Source of the DNA: Collinsella tanakaei
Lineage (GTDB): Bacteria > Actinomycetota > Coriobacteriia > Coriobacteriales > Coriobacteriaceae
DNA: 64,000 bases
Reading direction: 5' to 3'
NCBI RefSeq assembly: GCF_016902615.1
Contig: NZ_JACJMB010000002.1
Coordinates: 62,001 to 126,000, forward strand
Shown piece by piece: positions 25,255-32,331 of this stretch; within the stretch, counting starts at the first letter, position 1; each line of letters starts with the position of its first letter. Under the pieces are notes generated by a model. It did no database searches, was not told the origin of the DNA, and worked only from the letters and a program-made list of their open reading frames with translations. The translations under genes and the position numbers were made by a program.

Positions 25255-25319
25255 ATGTTTCGCCTTGTAAGGGAACGCGGATATCCGTCCGCGCCACGTA
25301 ACGAAGAAGGTTCATCACG

Positions 25320-25364
25320 ATGAGGAACATCAACCTGCTATCCATTATCAGCGAGATTATCTGA
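25320..25364 (+). CDS. Ile-rich leader peptide MRNINLLSIISEII
   Basis: A 14-codon frame from ATG 25320 to TGA 25362-25364 has the ribosome site GAAGAAGG nine bases upstream. Five of its 14 residues are Ile and two are Leu; the last two sense codons are ATT ATC. It stops two bases before the first stem of a terminator-bearing leader. This is the layout of amino acid attenuators, in which a ribosome stalled at scarce-amino-acid codons changes leader folding. It is too short to be a functional protein. Confidence 0.75.
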   Translation: MRNINLLSIISEII

Positions 25365-25365
25365 T

Positions 25366-25455
25366 ACGGGTTGGTGACACATGCCAGCCCGTGCGATAGC
25401 GGGCGGCTGAAGGCTACGGGGGCCGTCGAGAACATGTCGACGGCCCCCGTTTTTT
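25366..25455 (+). promoter_or_regulatory. Transcription attenuator upstream of the cstA-type gene
   Basis: Segment 1 ACGGGTTGG (25366-25374) pairs with segment 2 CCAGCCCGT (25384-25392) directly after the leader stop. The terminator is a perfect 14-bp stem, ACGGGGGCCGTCGA (25416-25429) with TCGACGGCCCCCGT (25437-25450), and TTTTTT. CCCGT of segment 2 can also pair with ACGGG of the terminator's left arm, giving a possible anti-terminator; a further alternative is pairing of CAGCCCG with CGGGC at 25400. A ribosome held at the final Ile codons would cover segment 1. T-box motifs are absent. Confidence 0.7.
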
Positions 25456-25492
25456 ATTGCATCGGGTGGCCTTCCGGGGGAAAGGATTTGGT

Positions 25493-27340
25493 ATGAACGG
25501 TATCGTCGTAGTGGTGGTGGCGGCAGTCGTGCTGGCTGCCGGCTACCTGGGCTATGGCCGCTGGCTTGCGGCCAAGTGGGGCGTCGACCGCGAGGCCATC
25601 ACGCCCGCACGTCGCATGGAGGACGGCAAGAACTTCTCGCCCGCCTCATGCTTCACCGCCTTCTCGCACCAGTTCAGCTCCATCTGCGGTGCTGGCCCGG
25701 TGACGGGCACGATCGCCGCCATGATGTTCGGCTGGCTGCCGGTGCTTCTGTGGGTGCTCGTGGGCGGCATCTTCTTCGGCGCCGTGCATGACTTCGGCGC
25801 CTTGTACGCCAGCGTGAAGAACAACGGCAAGTCGCTCGCGCAGCTGATCGAGAAGTACATCGGCCGCACCGGTCGTCGTCTGTTCCTGCTCTTCAGCTGG
25901 CTGTTCACCATCATCGTCATCGCTGCCTTCGTCGACATGGTTGCCGGCACGTTCCAGGCGACGTTCGACGCCTCGGGCGCGGTCGATACCGCCGCTTCCT
26001 ATGCCGGCGGCACGGCGGGCACCATCTCCATCCTGTTCACGTTCGTGGCCATCGCCTTCGGCTGGCTGAACCGCCGCTTCCAGCTTTCCGGCGTCCGTGA
26101 GCTCGCGCTCGCCGTCGTGCTGTTCGTCGCCATGTTCGCCGTCGGGATGCAGTTCCCGGTGTACCTGTCCAAGTTCGGCTGGTTTGCCGTTATCGCCGTC
26201 TACCTGCTGTTCGCGGCCGCCATGCCCATCCAGACGCTCAAGCAGCCGCGCGATTATCTCACGAGTATCATGATGATCGTCATGATCGTGTGCGCCGTGC
26301 TCGGCATCTTCGTGCTCGGTGCGAACGGCCAGGCCACGATGACCGCGCCCATGGTCGCCGACATCTCCGCGCTCGCCGCCAAGGGCAGCTACCTGTTCCC
26401 GCTGCTGTTCGTGTCCGTCGCCTGCGGCGCCCTCTCCGGTTTCCACAGCCTCGTGTCCACGAACACCTCCTCGAAGCAGATTGAGAAGGAGTCCGACATG
26501 CTGCCCGTCGGCTACGGCGCCATGGTCGTCGAGTCCTTCGTGGGCGTGCTCGCCATCGTCGTGGCCGCCATCATGTTCTCCGACCTGAACACCGCCGGCA
26601 CCGGCGCTCTCAACAACGGTGTCGCCGCCACCCCGTTCTCCATCTTCTCGCAGGGCATCGCCCGCGGCATGATGGCTTTCGGTATCGACGGCACCCTCGC
26701 GACCGTGTTCATGACCATGTGCGTCTCCGCGCTCGCGCTCACCTCCGTCGACGCCGTCGCGCGCATCGGCCGTCTGTCGTTCCAGGAGTTCTTCGCGCGC
26801 AGCAACGACGCGCTCGAGGATGAGCAGGCGTCCCTCACCGGCGTGGAGAAGGTCGTCACGAACACCTGGGTTGCCACCGTGCTCACGCTTGCGCTCGGCT
26901 TCGCACTCGCCTTCGGCGGCTACAACAACATCTGGCCTCTGTTCGGCGCTTCCAACCAGCTGCTCGGCGGCATGACGATGATCACGCTCGCGGTCTTCTG
27001 CAAGTGCACCGGTCGCCGCGGCTGGATGTTGTACGTGCCCGTGGTATTCCTGCTGTGCTGCACGTTCACTTCGCTCGTGCAGAGCACGATCGGCTGCGTG
27101 AACGCGCTCGCCGCGTCCGGTGCGGCTGTCATCGCCACGTCCGGTCTGCAGCTCGTGTTCGCCATCTTGCTGATGGTCCTCGGTGTGATCGTGGCCTATA
27201 ACTGCCTGAAGGAGTTCTTCACCAAGGAGGCCGGCTCGATGCCCGACGAGGAGCCCGAGTGGACGGAGATGGGTCGCGAGCACGTGCGCGAGCAGGCCGC
27301 CGCATCCGCTCAGGACGCCGGCAGCGAGAACGTCGCGTAG
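25493..27340 (+). CDS. cstA: CstA-family carbon starvation / peptide or pyruvate transporter
   Basis: ATG 25493 (MNGIVVVVVAAVVLA) follows GGGGGAAAGGA; an in-frame ATG at 25457 sits inside the leader after the terminator. The 615-residue protein has about 16 membrane segments and the CstA signatures FSPASCFTAFSHQFSSICGAGPVTG near residue 45 and CGALSGFHSLVSTNTSSKQI near residue 310. It is shorter than E. coli CstA (about 700 residues). Known members import peptides or pyruvate. An Ile-rich attenuator precedes it, which suggests demand-controlled uptake of peptides as an amino acid source. Confidence 0.92.
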   Translation: MNGIVVVVVAAVVLAAGYLGYGRWLAAKWGVDREAITPARRMEDGKNFSPASCFTAFSHQFSSICGAGPVTGTIAAMMFGWLPVLLWVLVGGIFFGAVHDFGALYASVKNNGKSLAQLIEKYIGRTGRRLFLLFSWLFTIIVIAAFVDMVAGTFQATFDASGAVDTAASYAGGTAGTISILFTFVAIAFGWLNRRFQLSGVRELALAVVLFVAMFAVGMQFPVYLSKFGWFAVIAVYLLFAAAMPIQTLKQPRDYLTSIMMIVMIVCAVLGIFVLGANGQATMTAPMVADISALAAKGSYLFPLLFVSVACGALSGFHSLVSTNTSSKQIEKESDMLPVGYGAMVVESFVGVLAIVVAAIMFSDLNTAGTGALNNGVAATPFSIFSQGIARGMMAFGIDGTLATVFMTMCVSALALTSVDAVARIGRLSFQEFFARSNDALEDEQASLTGVEKVVTNTWVATVLTLALGFALAFGGYNNIWPLFGASNQLLGGMTMITLAVFCKCTGRRGWMLYVPVVFLLCCTFTSLVQSTIGCVNALAASGAAVIATSGLQLVFAILLMVLGVIVAYNCLKEFFTKEAGSMPDEEPEWTEMGREHVREQAAASAQDAGSENVA

Positions 27341-27390
27341 CGCGCTGTCGCCGTCGCCAATATGCGCGCCCGCAAGGGTGCGAAAAAACG

Positions 27391-27430
27391 AAGCCGCGTC
27401 CGGGGTTCAGCTCTCCCGGGTGCGGCTTTT
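27391..27430 (+). terminator. Rho-independent terminator of the cstA gene
   Basis: AAGCCGCGTCCGGG pairs with CCCGGGTGCGGCTT, with a ten-base loop, and ends in TTTT. Confidence 0.85.
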
Positions 27431-27484
27431 GCCGTGTGAGACGACGGTGCATCGTAGATTTCGGCGATGTTGGAACCTCGAGGG

Positions 27485-27633
27485 CCTACTTTCAGTACTT
27501 TTTGGGGTGCCCGCGCTGAAGGGGCGCCATATCGCTCAATCGACAGCAAGAAAACAGCAGGTCAAAGGCTATGTCCATTATGGGCATATATTGCGCTTCA
27601 GCCAACGGCCTGAAAAAAGTACTGAAAGTAGGG
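27485..27633. repeat. Inverted-repeat element, copy B
   Basis: CCTACTTTCAGTACTTTTT (from 27485) faces AAAAAAGTACTGAAAGTAGG (27613-27632), a perfect pairing over 19 bases. An inner pair GCTGAAG / CTTCAGC and the flanks CTCGAGG / CCTCGA extend the symmetry. About 110 bases of AT-richer non-coding DNA lie inside. It sits between convergent transcription units, after the cstA terminator and downstream of the truncated uxaA remnant. Confidence 0.85.
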
Positions 27634-27685
27634 GGTCCTCGATTAAAGAACCCCCTTTAGCACCTTGCAGGATGCTCTGGTAGGG

Positions 27686-28108
27686 CTACACGAAGCGGCA
27701 GACGTGGTCCACGGCGATGTCCGAGAAGCCGTAGGCCTCGGCCTTGGTCAGCTTGCCGTTGCAGATGGCCACGATCTCGTCGAGCATCGCCGCGCCCATC
27801 TCGGCTGCGGTCTGCTCACCGCGCACGATGGGGGAGAGATCGTAGTCCATGTTGTCCTCCATGTGCTGATAGGTGCGCTCGTTGGCCGTGACCTTCATGA
27901 CCGGCGCGATGGCGTTGCCGGTGGGGGCGCCGCGTCCGGTGGTGAAGATGACCAGCTGGCAGCCGCCTGCCACCATGGAGGTGACCGACGAGATGTCGTA
28001 GCCGGCGGTGTCCATCACGAGCGCGCCGTGCTCGGTGGGGCGCTCGGCCTGCTCGAGCACCTCGCGGATGGGACGCGTGCCACCCTTGCGGATGCAGCCC
28101 AAGCAAGT
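27686..28108 (-). pseudogene. C-terminal remnant of a UxaA/GarD-family sugar-acid dehydratase
   Basis: The frame reads GCIRKGGTRPIREVLEQAE, then GGCQLVIFTTGRGAPTGN, and ends near SDIAVDHVCRFV. These match the C-terminal part of altronate/galactarate dehydratases, which run to about 390-520 residues; only ~135 residues are left. Upstream the frame meets a stop (28111-28109) within three codons of the conserved start of the remnant, and only a TTG could serve as initiator. The N-terminal and catalytic portions are missing, so this is a deletion relic. The join lies near 28108 and unrelated sequence leading to the next gene follows. Confidence 0.8.
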
Positions 28109-28220
28109 TTATGGACGAAGGTCATGGGGAGATATGGCTGTGGGCGCAACCGGGTCCATGGGGTATACGCGGCTGTGTTACGGTAAATAGGTTGTACTGC
28201 CAAAGAAGGAACTGTGTCTT

Positions 28221-30020
28221 ATGGAGCCTGTGCTGCTTTCCGATAACGAAGAGGTCGTGGGCGCGCTGTCCGCGTGGATTCAAGGCGCCACGGAGCTGGG
28301 TCGCCGCAAGTCGTTCACGCTGGCCCATGCGCTGCTGTGCCGCAAGGAGCCCAAGATCAAGCTCGGCGCCATCAACCAGGTGCTGCGTTCCATCAACGTG
28401 GGCGAGGGCTACGACGATCTGCGGGACAGCCTGGCCGACAAGGGGCTGCTCGTGCCGACGGCGGGCAACCACGGCGCCACGGTCTATCAGATCGACCTTG
28501 CGGTCGCCGGCATCGATATGGAAGAGGTGCGCGAACGCATGGCGGCCGCCGCGGCGGAGCGCGCTGCGGCGGAGATGGAGGCCGAGGCCGACGCTGCGGA
28601 TGCATGCGATGCTGCTGCGTCGGCAGATGATGACGCTTCGGCAGACGATGCGCCGTGCGAACGGGACGACGAGGCGGCCGATGGGCAGAAGGCACCTGCA
28701 GAGGTGGTGCAGCCCGCGGGCGAGCAGTCTTCTCCGGTGGAGTCTGCCGCTGAAGGAGGTGCTCCCACCGAACGCGCGCCGCGTGATGCCGACGCTCCGC
28801 GAACGAAGCGCTCCCGTACGCGTCGTCGTCGCAACAAGGAGGGTCGGAGCTCGGAGGTGCCTGTGCAGCGGCAGCAGCGGGACGAGGGCCGGGGCGAGGG
28901 TCGAAAGCGGCAGAAGGCGAAGCCGGCTCCCGCAAAGCCTGCGCATGACGAGACGCTTGCAACCGATCCGTCGCGCTCCCGCAAGCTTGTCGCCATGCCG
29001 GCGAAGCTGCTCCAGCTTCATCCGATCCAGACGATATCGGCGGGGCTGTCCCACGTGAAAAGCGTCTCAGCCGATGCGACGGCCTCGATTGTCGCGCACC
29101 TGCCGGCACAACTCTCCCGGATGGGAGGTGCTTCCGAGAGGGAGCACTTTGTAGCGAAGGCGGCTCCGAAGGGGTCGAAGTCCCCCAAGGGCGGCCATTC
29201 GGGCAAGCTGGAGAAGACCGAGCCTCGCGCGCAAAAGACGAATGCCAAGCAGAGCGCGCAGGACGATATGGCGCGCGTGAGCGCCTGGGTGCATGTGCAC
29301 GAGGGCGAACAGGTCCCCTATGCGACGCGTCGGCAGCGGGCCTATCAGATTTTCGACGACGAGAAGGCGCTCGAGGGCAAGCGCGGCGAGCGCCTTATGA
29401 AGCGCATGAACGCGTCGGGCATGAATCCCATGATGCTGCGCATCTCCTCCAACCAGACACCCGTGCTGCACGGCTTCTACGGAATCGGGTCCGACCGTCC
29501 CTTCATCGTGGTCGAGAACATCGACGTCTACGAAGAGATCGTCACGCTGCTCAAGGGGCAGCGCAACGTGCGCCTGTTCGGCAAGCGCGTGGGCGGCGTG
29601 ATCTTCGGTGCCGGGCATAACGTGTGCATCGCGCATGCGATCGACGACTTTCTGCACGATATCGGCTATCGCTTCGACTACGTCTACTATGCGGGCGATG
29701 TGGACCGCGAGGGCGCGCGGCTCGTTGAGCGGGCGCGCGAGGTGAACGTGATCGATATTCGCCTGCATACGGGTATGTACCGGGCCATGTTTGCGGCGAA
29801 CCGCGCGCACGTCCAGCAGGATGGCGGACGCGAGAATGCGGCGGTGAACCAGGAGGCCCCGCGCGATTTTGCGCGCCTTGTGAAGGATCTCCCCGTGCCG
29901 CTTCGCCTGGCGTTCAAGCGTGCGCTACGCGACAACATCCGCATCCCCCAGGAGGTGCTGACAAGCGACGATTACCGGCGCGCGAGCCACGGCTCGTCGG
30001 ATCGCTTGATCGACCGGTAG
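28221..30020 (+). CDS. Orphan Toprim-domain protein (JetD / DUF2220-like) with winged-helix N-terminus
   Basis: ATG 28221 follows AAGAAGGAAC. The 599-residue protein has three parts. Residues ~5-95 look like a winged helix (LRDSLADKGLLVPTAGNHGATVYQI). Residues ~100-340 are disordered and charged, Ala/Asp/Glu-rich and then strongly basic (TKRSRTRRRRNK near 195). Residues ~345-590 form a domain with the Toprim acidic set: Glu432 in FIVVENIDVY and Asp493/Asp495 in YYAGDVDREGARL, preceded by GAGHNV. VVEN plus GDxDxxG matches the C-terminal nuclease domain of Wadjet JetD and of topoisomerase VI A. No JetA, B or C genes are present. It may cleave DNA or RNA; the Toprim call is fairly firm and the JetD kinship is inferred. 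Confidence 0.7.
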   Translation: MEPVLLSDNEEVVGALSAWIQGATELGRRKSFTLAHALLCRKEPKIKLGAINQVLRSINVGEGYDDLRDSLADKGLLVPTAGNHGATVYQIDLAVAGIDMEEVRERMAAAAAERAAAEMEAEADAADACDAAASADDDASADDAPCERDDEAADGQKAPAEVVQPAGEQSSPVESAAEGGAPTERAPRDADAPRTKRSRTRRRRNKEGRSSEVPVQRQQRDEGRGEGRKRQKAKPAPAKPAHDETLATDPSRSRKLVAMPAKLLQLHPIQTISAGLSHVKSVSADATASIVAHLPAQLSRMGGASEREHFVAKAAPKGSKSPKGGHSGKLEKTEPRAQKTNAKQSAQDDMARVSAWVHVHEGEQVPYATRRQRAYQIFDDEKALEGKRGERLMKRMNASGMNPMMLRISSNQTPVLHGFYGIGSDRPFIVVENIDVYEEIVTLLKGQRNVRLFGKRVGGVIFGAGHNVCIAHAIDDFLHDIGYRFDYVYYAGDVDREGARLVERAREVNVIDIRLHTGMYRAMFAANRAHVQQDGGRENAAVNQEAPRDFARLVKDLPVPLRLAFKRALRDNIRIPQEVLTSDDYRRASHGSSDRLIDR

Positions 30021-30087
30021 GATGTTTGGACGGGCGGGGCTGCCGTACTCTCGTCCATCAGATGCTGCGCGTGAATTGGTGGTGCGT

Positions 30088-30118
30088 TTGGCCCATAATT
30101 GGCCCACCATTTGGCCCA
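30088..30118. repeat. Three TTGGCCCA direct repeats beside tRNA-Gln
   Basis: TTGGCCCA occurs at 30088, 30099 and 30111, an 11-12 base period. On the minus strand the stretch can be read as VGQMVGQLWAK, resembling a recombinase C-terminal tail. It lies ~150 bases from the 3' end of a tRNA gene, a common integration site. It may be the relic of an att region with arm-type sites. Confidence 0.4.
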
Positions 30119-30220
30119 CAGGGTGCATTGGGAGCACGAGGCTTGCGGCGCGCGATGCCCTGCGGGACGGATTTCATGACTGTTTCATGGCGCGTTTCAA
30201 GACTTGGACGCCAACAAAGA

Positions 30221-30258
30221 AGCAGGTCAGACATCCCACCGTGTCTGACCTGCTGTTT
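30221..30258. terminator. Bidirectional terminator between the Toprim gene and tRNA-Gln
   Basis: A perfect 13-bp stem, AGCAGGTCAGACA with TGTCTGACCTGCT, has an eight-base loop. GTTTTAT follows on the plus strand and TTCTTTGTT on the minus strand. It ends the tRNA transcript and may also stop plus-strand reads. Confidence 0.85.
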
Positions 30259-30265
30259 TATCGGG

Positions 30266-30336
30266 CTGGGGCAGAGGGATTCGAACCCCCGTAACCGGCA
30301 CCAAAAACCGGGGTCCTGCCGCTGGACGATGCCCCA
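30266..30336 (-). tRNA. tRNA-Gln (anticodon TTG)
   Basis: Read on the minus strand, a 7-bp acceptor stem TGGGGCA/TGCCCCA, a D-arm GTCC/GGAC, an anticodon stem CCGGT/GCCGG with loop TTTTGGT (anticodon TTG), and a T-arm with GGTTCGAATCC are complete. The 3' CCA is not encoded. The terminator at 30221 follows. Its 3' side faces the repeat-bearing att-like region. Confidence 0.97.
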
Positions 30337-30380
30337 ATACGGTCCTCGACCGTGCATCCGGTCGGGTTCACTCAGTGTAC

Positions 30381-31292
30381 CTAAACGTTCAGTGCGGCGC
30401 AAACGCCGTCGAGCAGCCGTACGGCGAGTGTCTGGGCGTCGCTCGACGTGAACATGCCGTTGTAGCTGCTGATTCCCGTGAGCTCCATACGGATGAACGC
30501 GGGGCGCTCCTTCGCTGCGGCAAACGCCGTACCGATGCGCTGCGACAGGTTTACGCACTCCTCGAGCGCGATGGTGGGACGGGGCTCCGCGTCATCGGGC
30601 AGGCCGGTGCCGGCGAGCTCGAGCACGAGGTCCATGTCGGCGGGAATGGCCTCCTTGCTGTCGCAGAGCACCATGCCGCTTGTCTCGGTCGTCGCCGAGG
30701 CGATGTTCCACATGCGCGAGGCGACGCTGCGTGCGATGGGGTCCTCGCCGTACACGGCGATTCGGTAGTTCTCGAGCACCTCGGCGGCGCGGGCGAACCC
30801 GATGCGCTCCTCGGCCTCCACGATGGAGGGCTTGCCCTCCCACACGTGGCGCAGGCGCTCGATATAGGCGTAGGTGTCCTGAAAGGCCATGCCGTCGGCG
30901 AACAGGCCGACGTTCTCCTGGAACTGCTGCAGCGCCGCCTCGGTATGCGGGCCGAAGTATCCGTCGTCGGTGCCGCAGGCGAAGCCGAGGACGTTGAGCG
31001 CCTGCTGGAGCGCGCGCACGTCGGCGCCGTGGAAGTTGGGCAGGCGCAGGTAGAGGGTGCGGTCACCCAGGCGATACGACGCGTCGACCAGCGCCGACCA
31101 GCAGGTCATGTCCACCTCATCGCCGGGGGCGAGCCCGCTGTCCTCCCTAAAGGAGCTGACGGCATGTGCGGTGCTGTCGCCGAAGAGCTTCTCGTCACGT
31201 TCCGCCTGGTCGATTTCTATGCCGAGAATAGCGAGTCGCGACTGGACGTCTTCGACCGCGGGTCCCTTCATGCCTTTGACGATCGGCTCCAT
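30381..31292 (-). CDS. Peptidoglycan-binding domain protein
   Basis: ATG 31292 (MEPIVKGMKGPAVEDVQ) follows AAAGGGG; the longer reading to 31397 has no site. The 303-residue protein has two PG_binding_1 domains, at residues ~5-75 (KGPAVEDVQSRLAILG) and ~85-150 (GADVRALQQALNVLGF, DGYFGPHTEAALQQF). The C-terminal ~130 residues (ERIGFARAAEVLENYRIAVYG onward) form an alpha/beta domain that resembles the fold of N-acetylmuramoyl amidases in length but has no clear metal ligands. There is no signal peptide, so its way to the wall is unclear. It ends 45 bases before tRNA-Gln. Confidence 0.8.
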   Translation of the reverse strand: MEPIVKGMKGPAVEDVQSRLAILGIEIDQAERDEKLFGDSTAHAVSSFREDSGLAPGDEVDMTCWSALVDASYRLGDRTLYLRLPNFHGADVRALQQALNVLGFACGTDDGYFGPHTEAALQQFQENVGLFADGMAFQDTYAYIERLRHVWEGKPSIVEAEERIGFARAAEVLENYRIAVYGEDPIARSVASRMWNIASATTETSGMVLCDSKEAIPADMDLVLELAGTGLPDDAEPRPTIALEECVNLSQRIGTAFAAAKERPAFIRMELTGISSYNGMFTSSDAQTLAVRLLDGVCAALNV

Positions 31293-31590
31293 GCGAACCC
31301 CTTTCACGTGAGTATGCTGCAAGGCCGCCCAGTGCCCGAAGGGCGGGGCGGCATCGATATTCAACAAGATGCCCTTCCAGTGTATCAAGATACCCATACC
31401 ACTGCATGACCAGTATCTGCACTCGGTGCGTCCTCAACAAAGAATCGATGGGCATCATGCGAACACCGCCTGCTGCCGGTGCGTAGGAAGTTTTGTGACA
31501 GGCATCTGCCATCATGGGGTCGGCGGCACGCAAGCGCGGTGCGCGTGCGGGAGCCGCACCAGTCCGATTCGTGATGAGAAGGAGGGCACG

Positions 31591-32331
31591 ATGGAGCGCG
31601 AACAGCATGCAGGATCAGGATACCTGCTGGTCGTGGATGACGAGCGGGCGATCTCGGCGATGCTCCAGGAGTACTTCTCCATGGAGGGATACCGCGTCGA
31701 CACTGCAGCGAGCGGGCCGGAGGCTATCGACCTGATCGTCTCCGCTGCGGAGGGCGGCGGTCCCTACGACCTGATATTGCTCGATGTCAACATGCCGGAT
31801 ATGGATGGCTTTGAGACCTGCCGCCGAATCCGCGAGACCGTCTCGTGCCCCATCATCTTTCTGACGGCGCGCGTCGAGGATGCCGACCAGCTCGACGGCT
31901 TCGCAGCCGGTGGCGACGACTATGTGCTCAAGCCGTTCTCGCTGACCGTGCTCGGCGGTCGCGTGCGGGCGCATCTGGCTCGCGAGACCCGGCGTGCAGC
32001 GATGCCGTCTGCCCGCGTGCGCTTCTCAGGCGGCATCGCCATCGACTACGGCAGCCGCATCGTCGAGGTTACGGCGGCGGGCGAGGCGCCTCGCCGGCTC
32101 GACCTCACACGCACGGAGTTCGACATCGTGGCGCTGCTCAGCAAGAAGCCGGGGCGCGTGTACGATCGCGCGAGCATCTACGAGCAGGTGTGGGGCTGGA
32201 ACGCCGAGGGCGACCCATCGATCGTGCGCGAGCATATCCGCCGCATCCGCAAGAAGTTCGCCGAGGCGGCTTGCCCGGTTGACCCCATCGAGACCGTGTG
32301 GGGCGTGGGTTATCGCTGGAGCGCATCATGA
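31591..32331 (+). CDS. OmpR/PhoB-family response regulator
   Basis: ATG 31591 follows AAGGAGGGCACG. The 246-residue protein has a receiver domain with the phospho-acceptor Asp65 in LILLDVNMPDMDG, acidic DDE at ~16, and Lys in VLKPFS; then a winged-helix effector with REHIRRIRKKF and VWGVGYRW at the C-terminus. Its stop overlaps the start of the kinase gene (ATGA), so the two are translated together. Regulated genes are not evident, except perhaps its downstream small gene. Confidence 0.95.
   Translation: MEREQHAGSGYLLVVDDERAISAMLQEYFSMEGYRVDTAASGPEAIDLIVSAAEGGGPYDLILLDVNMPDMDGFETCRRIRETVSCPIIFLTARVEDADQLDGFAAGGDDYVLKPFSLTVLGGRVRAHLARETRRAAMPSARVRFSGGIAIDYGSRIVEVTAAGEAPRRLDLTRTEFDIVALLSKKPGRVYDRASIYEQVWGWNAEGDPSIVREHIRRIRKKFAEAACPVDPIETVWGVGYRWSAS

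Noticed and set aside
25366-25455. T-box riboswitch ahead of the cstA gene
   Set aside because: The conserved T-box anti-terminator sequence (AGGGTGG-ACCGCG type) and specifier hairpin are absent. A leader peptide with Ile codons explains the terminator better.
27686-28102. UxaA-like frame as an intact small gene starting at TTG 28102
   Set aside because: It begins inside a conserved domain, has no ribosome site, and lacks most of the enzyme.
30088-30118. CRISPR array
   Set aside because: The three units are 8 bases with 3-4 base gaps; no spacers or cas genes are present.
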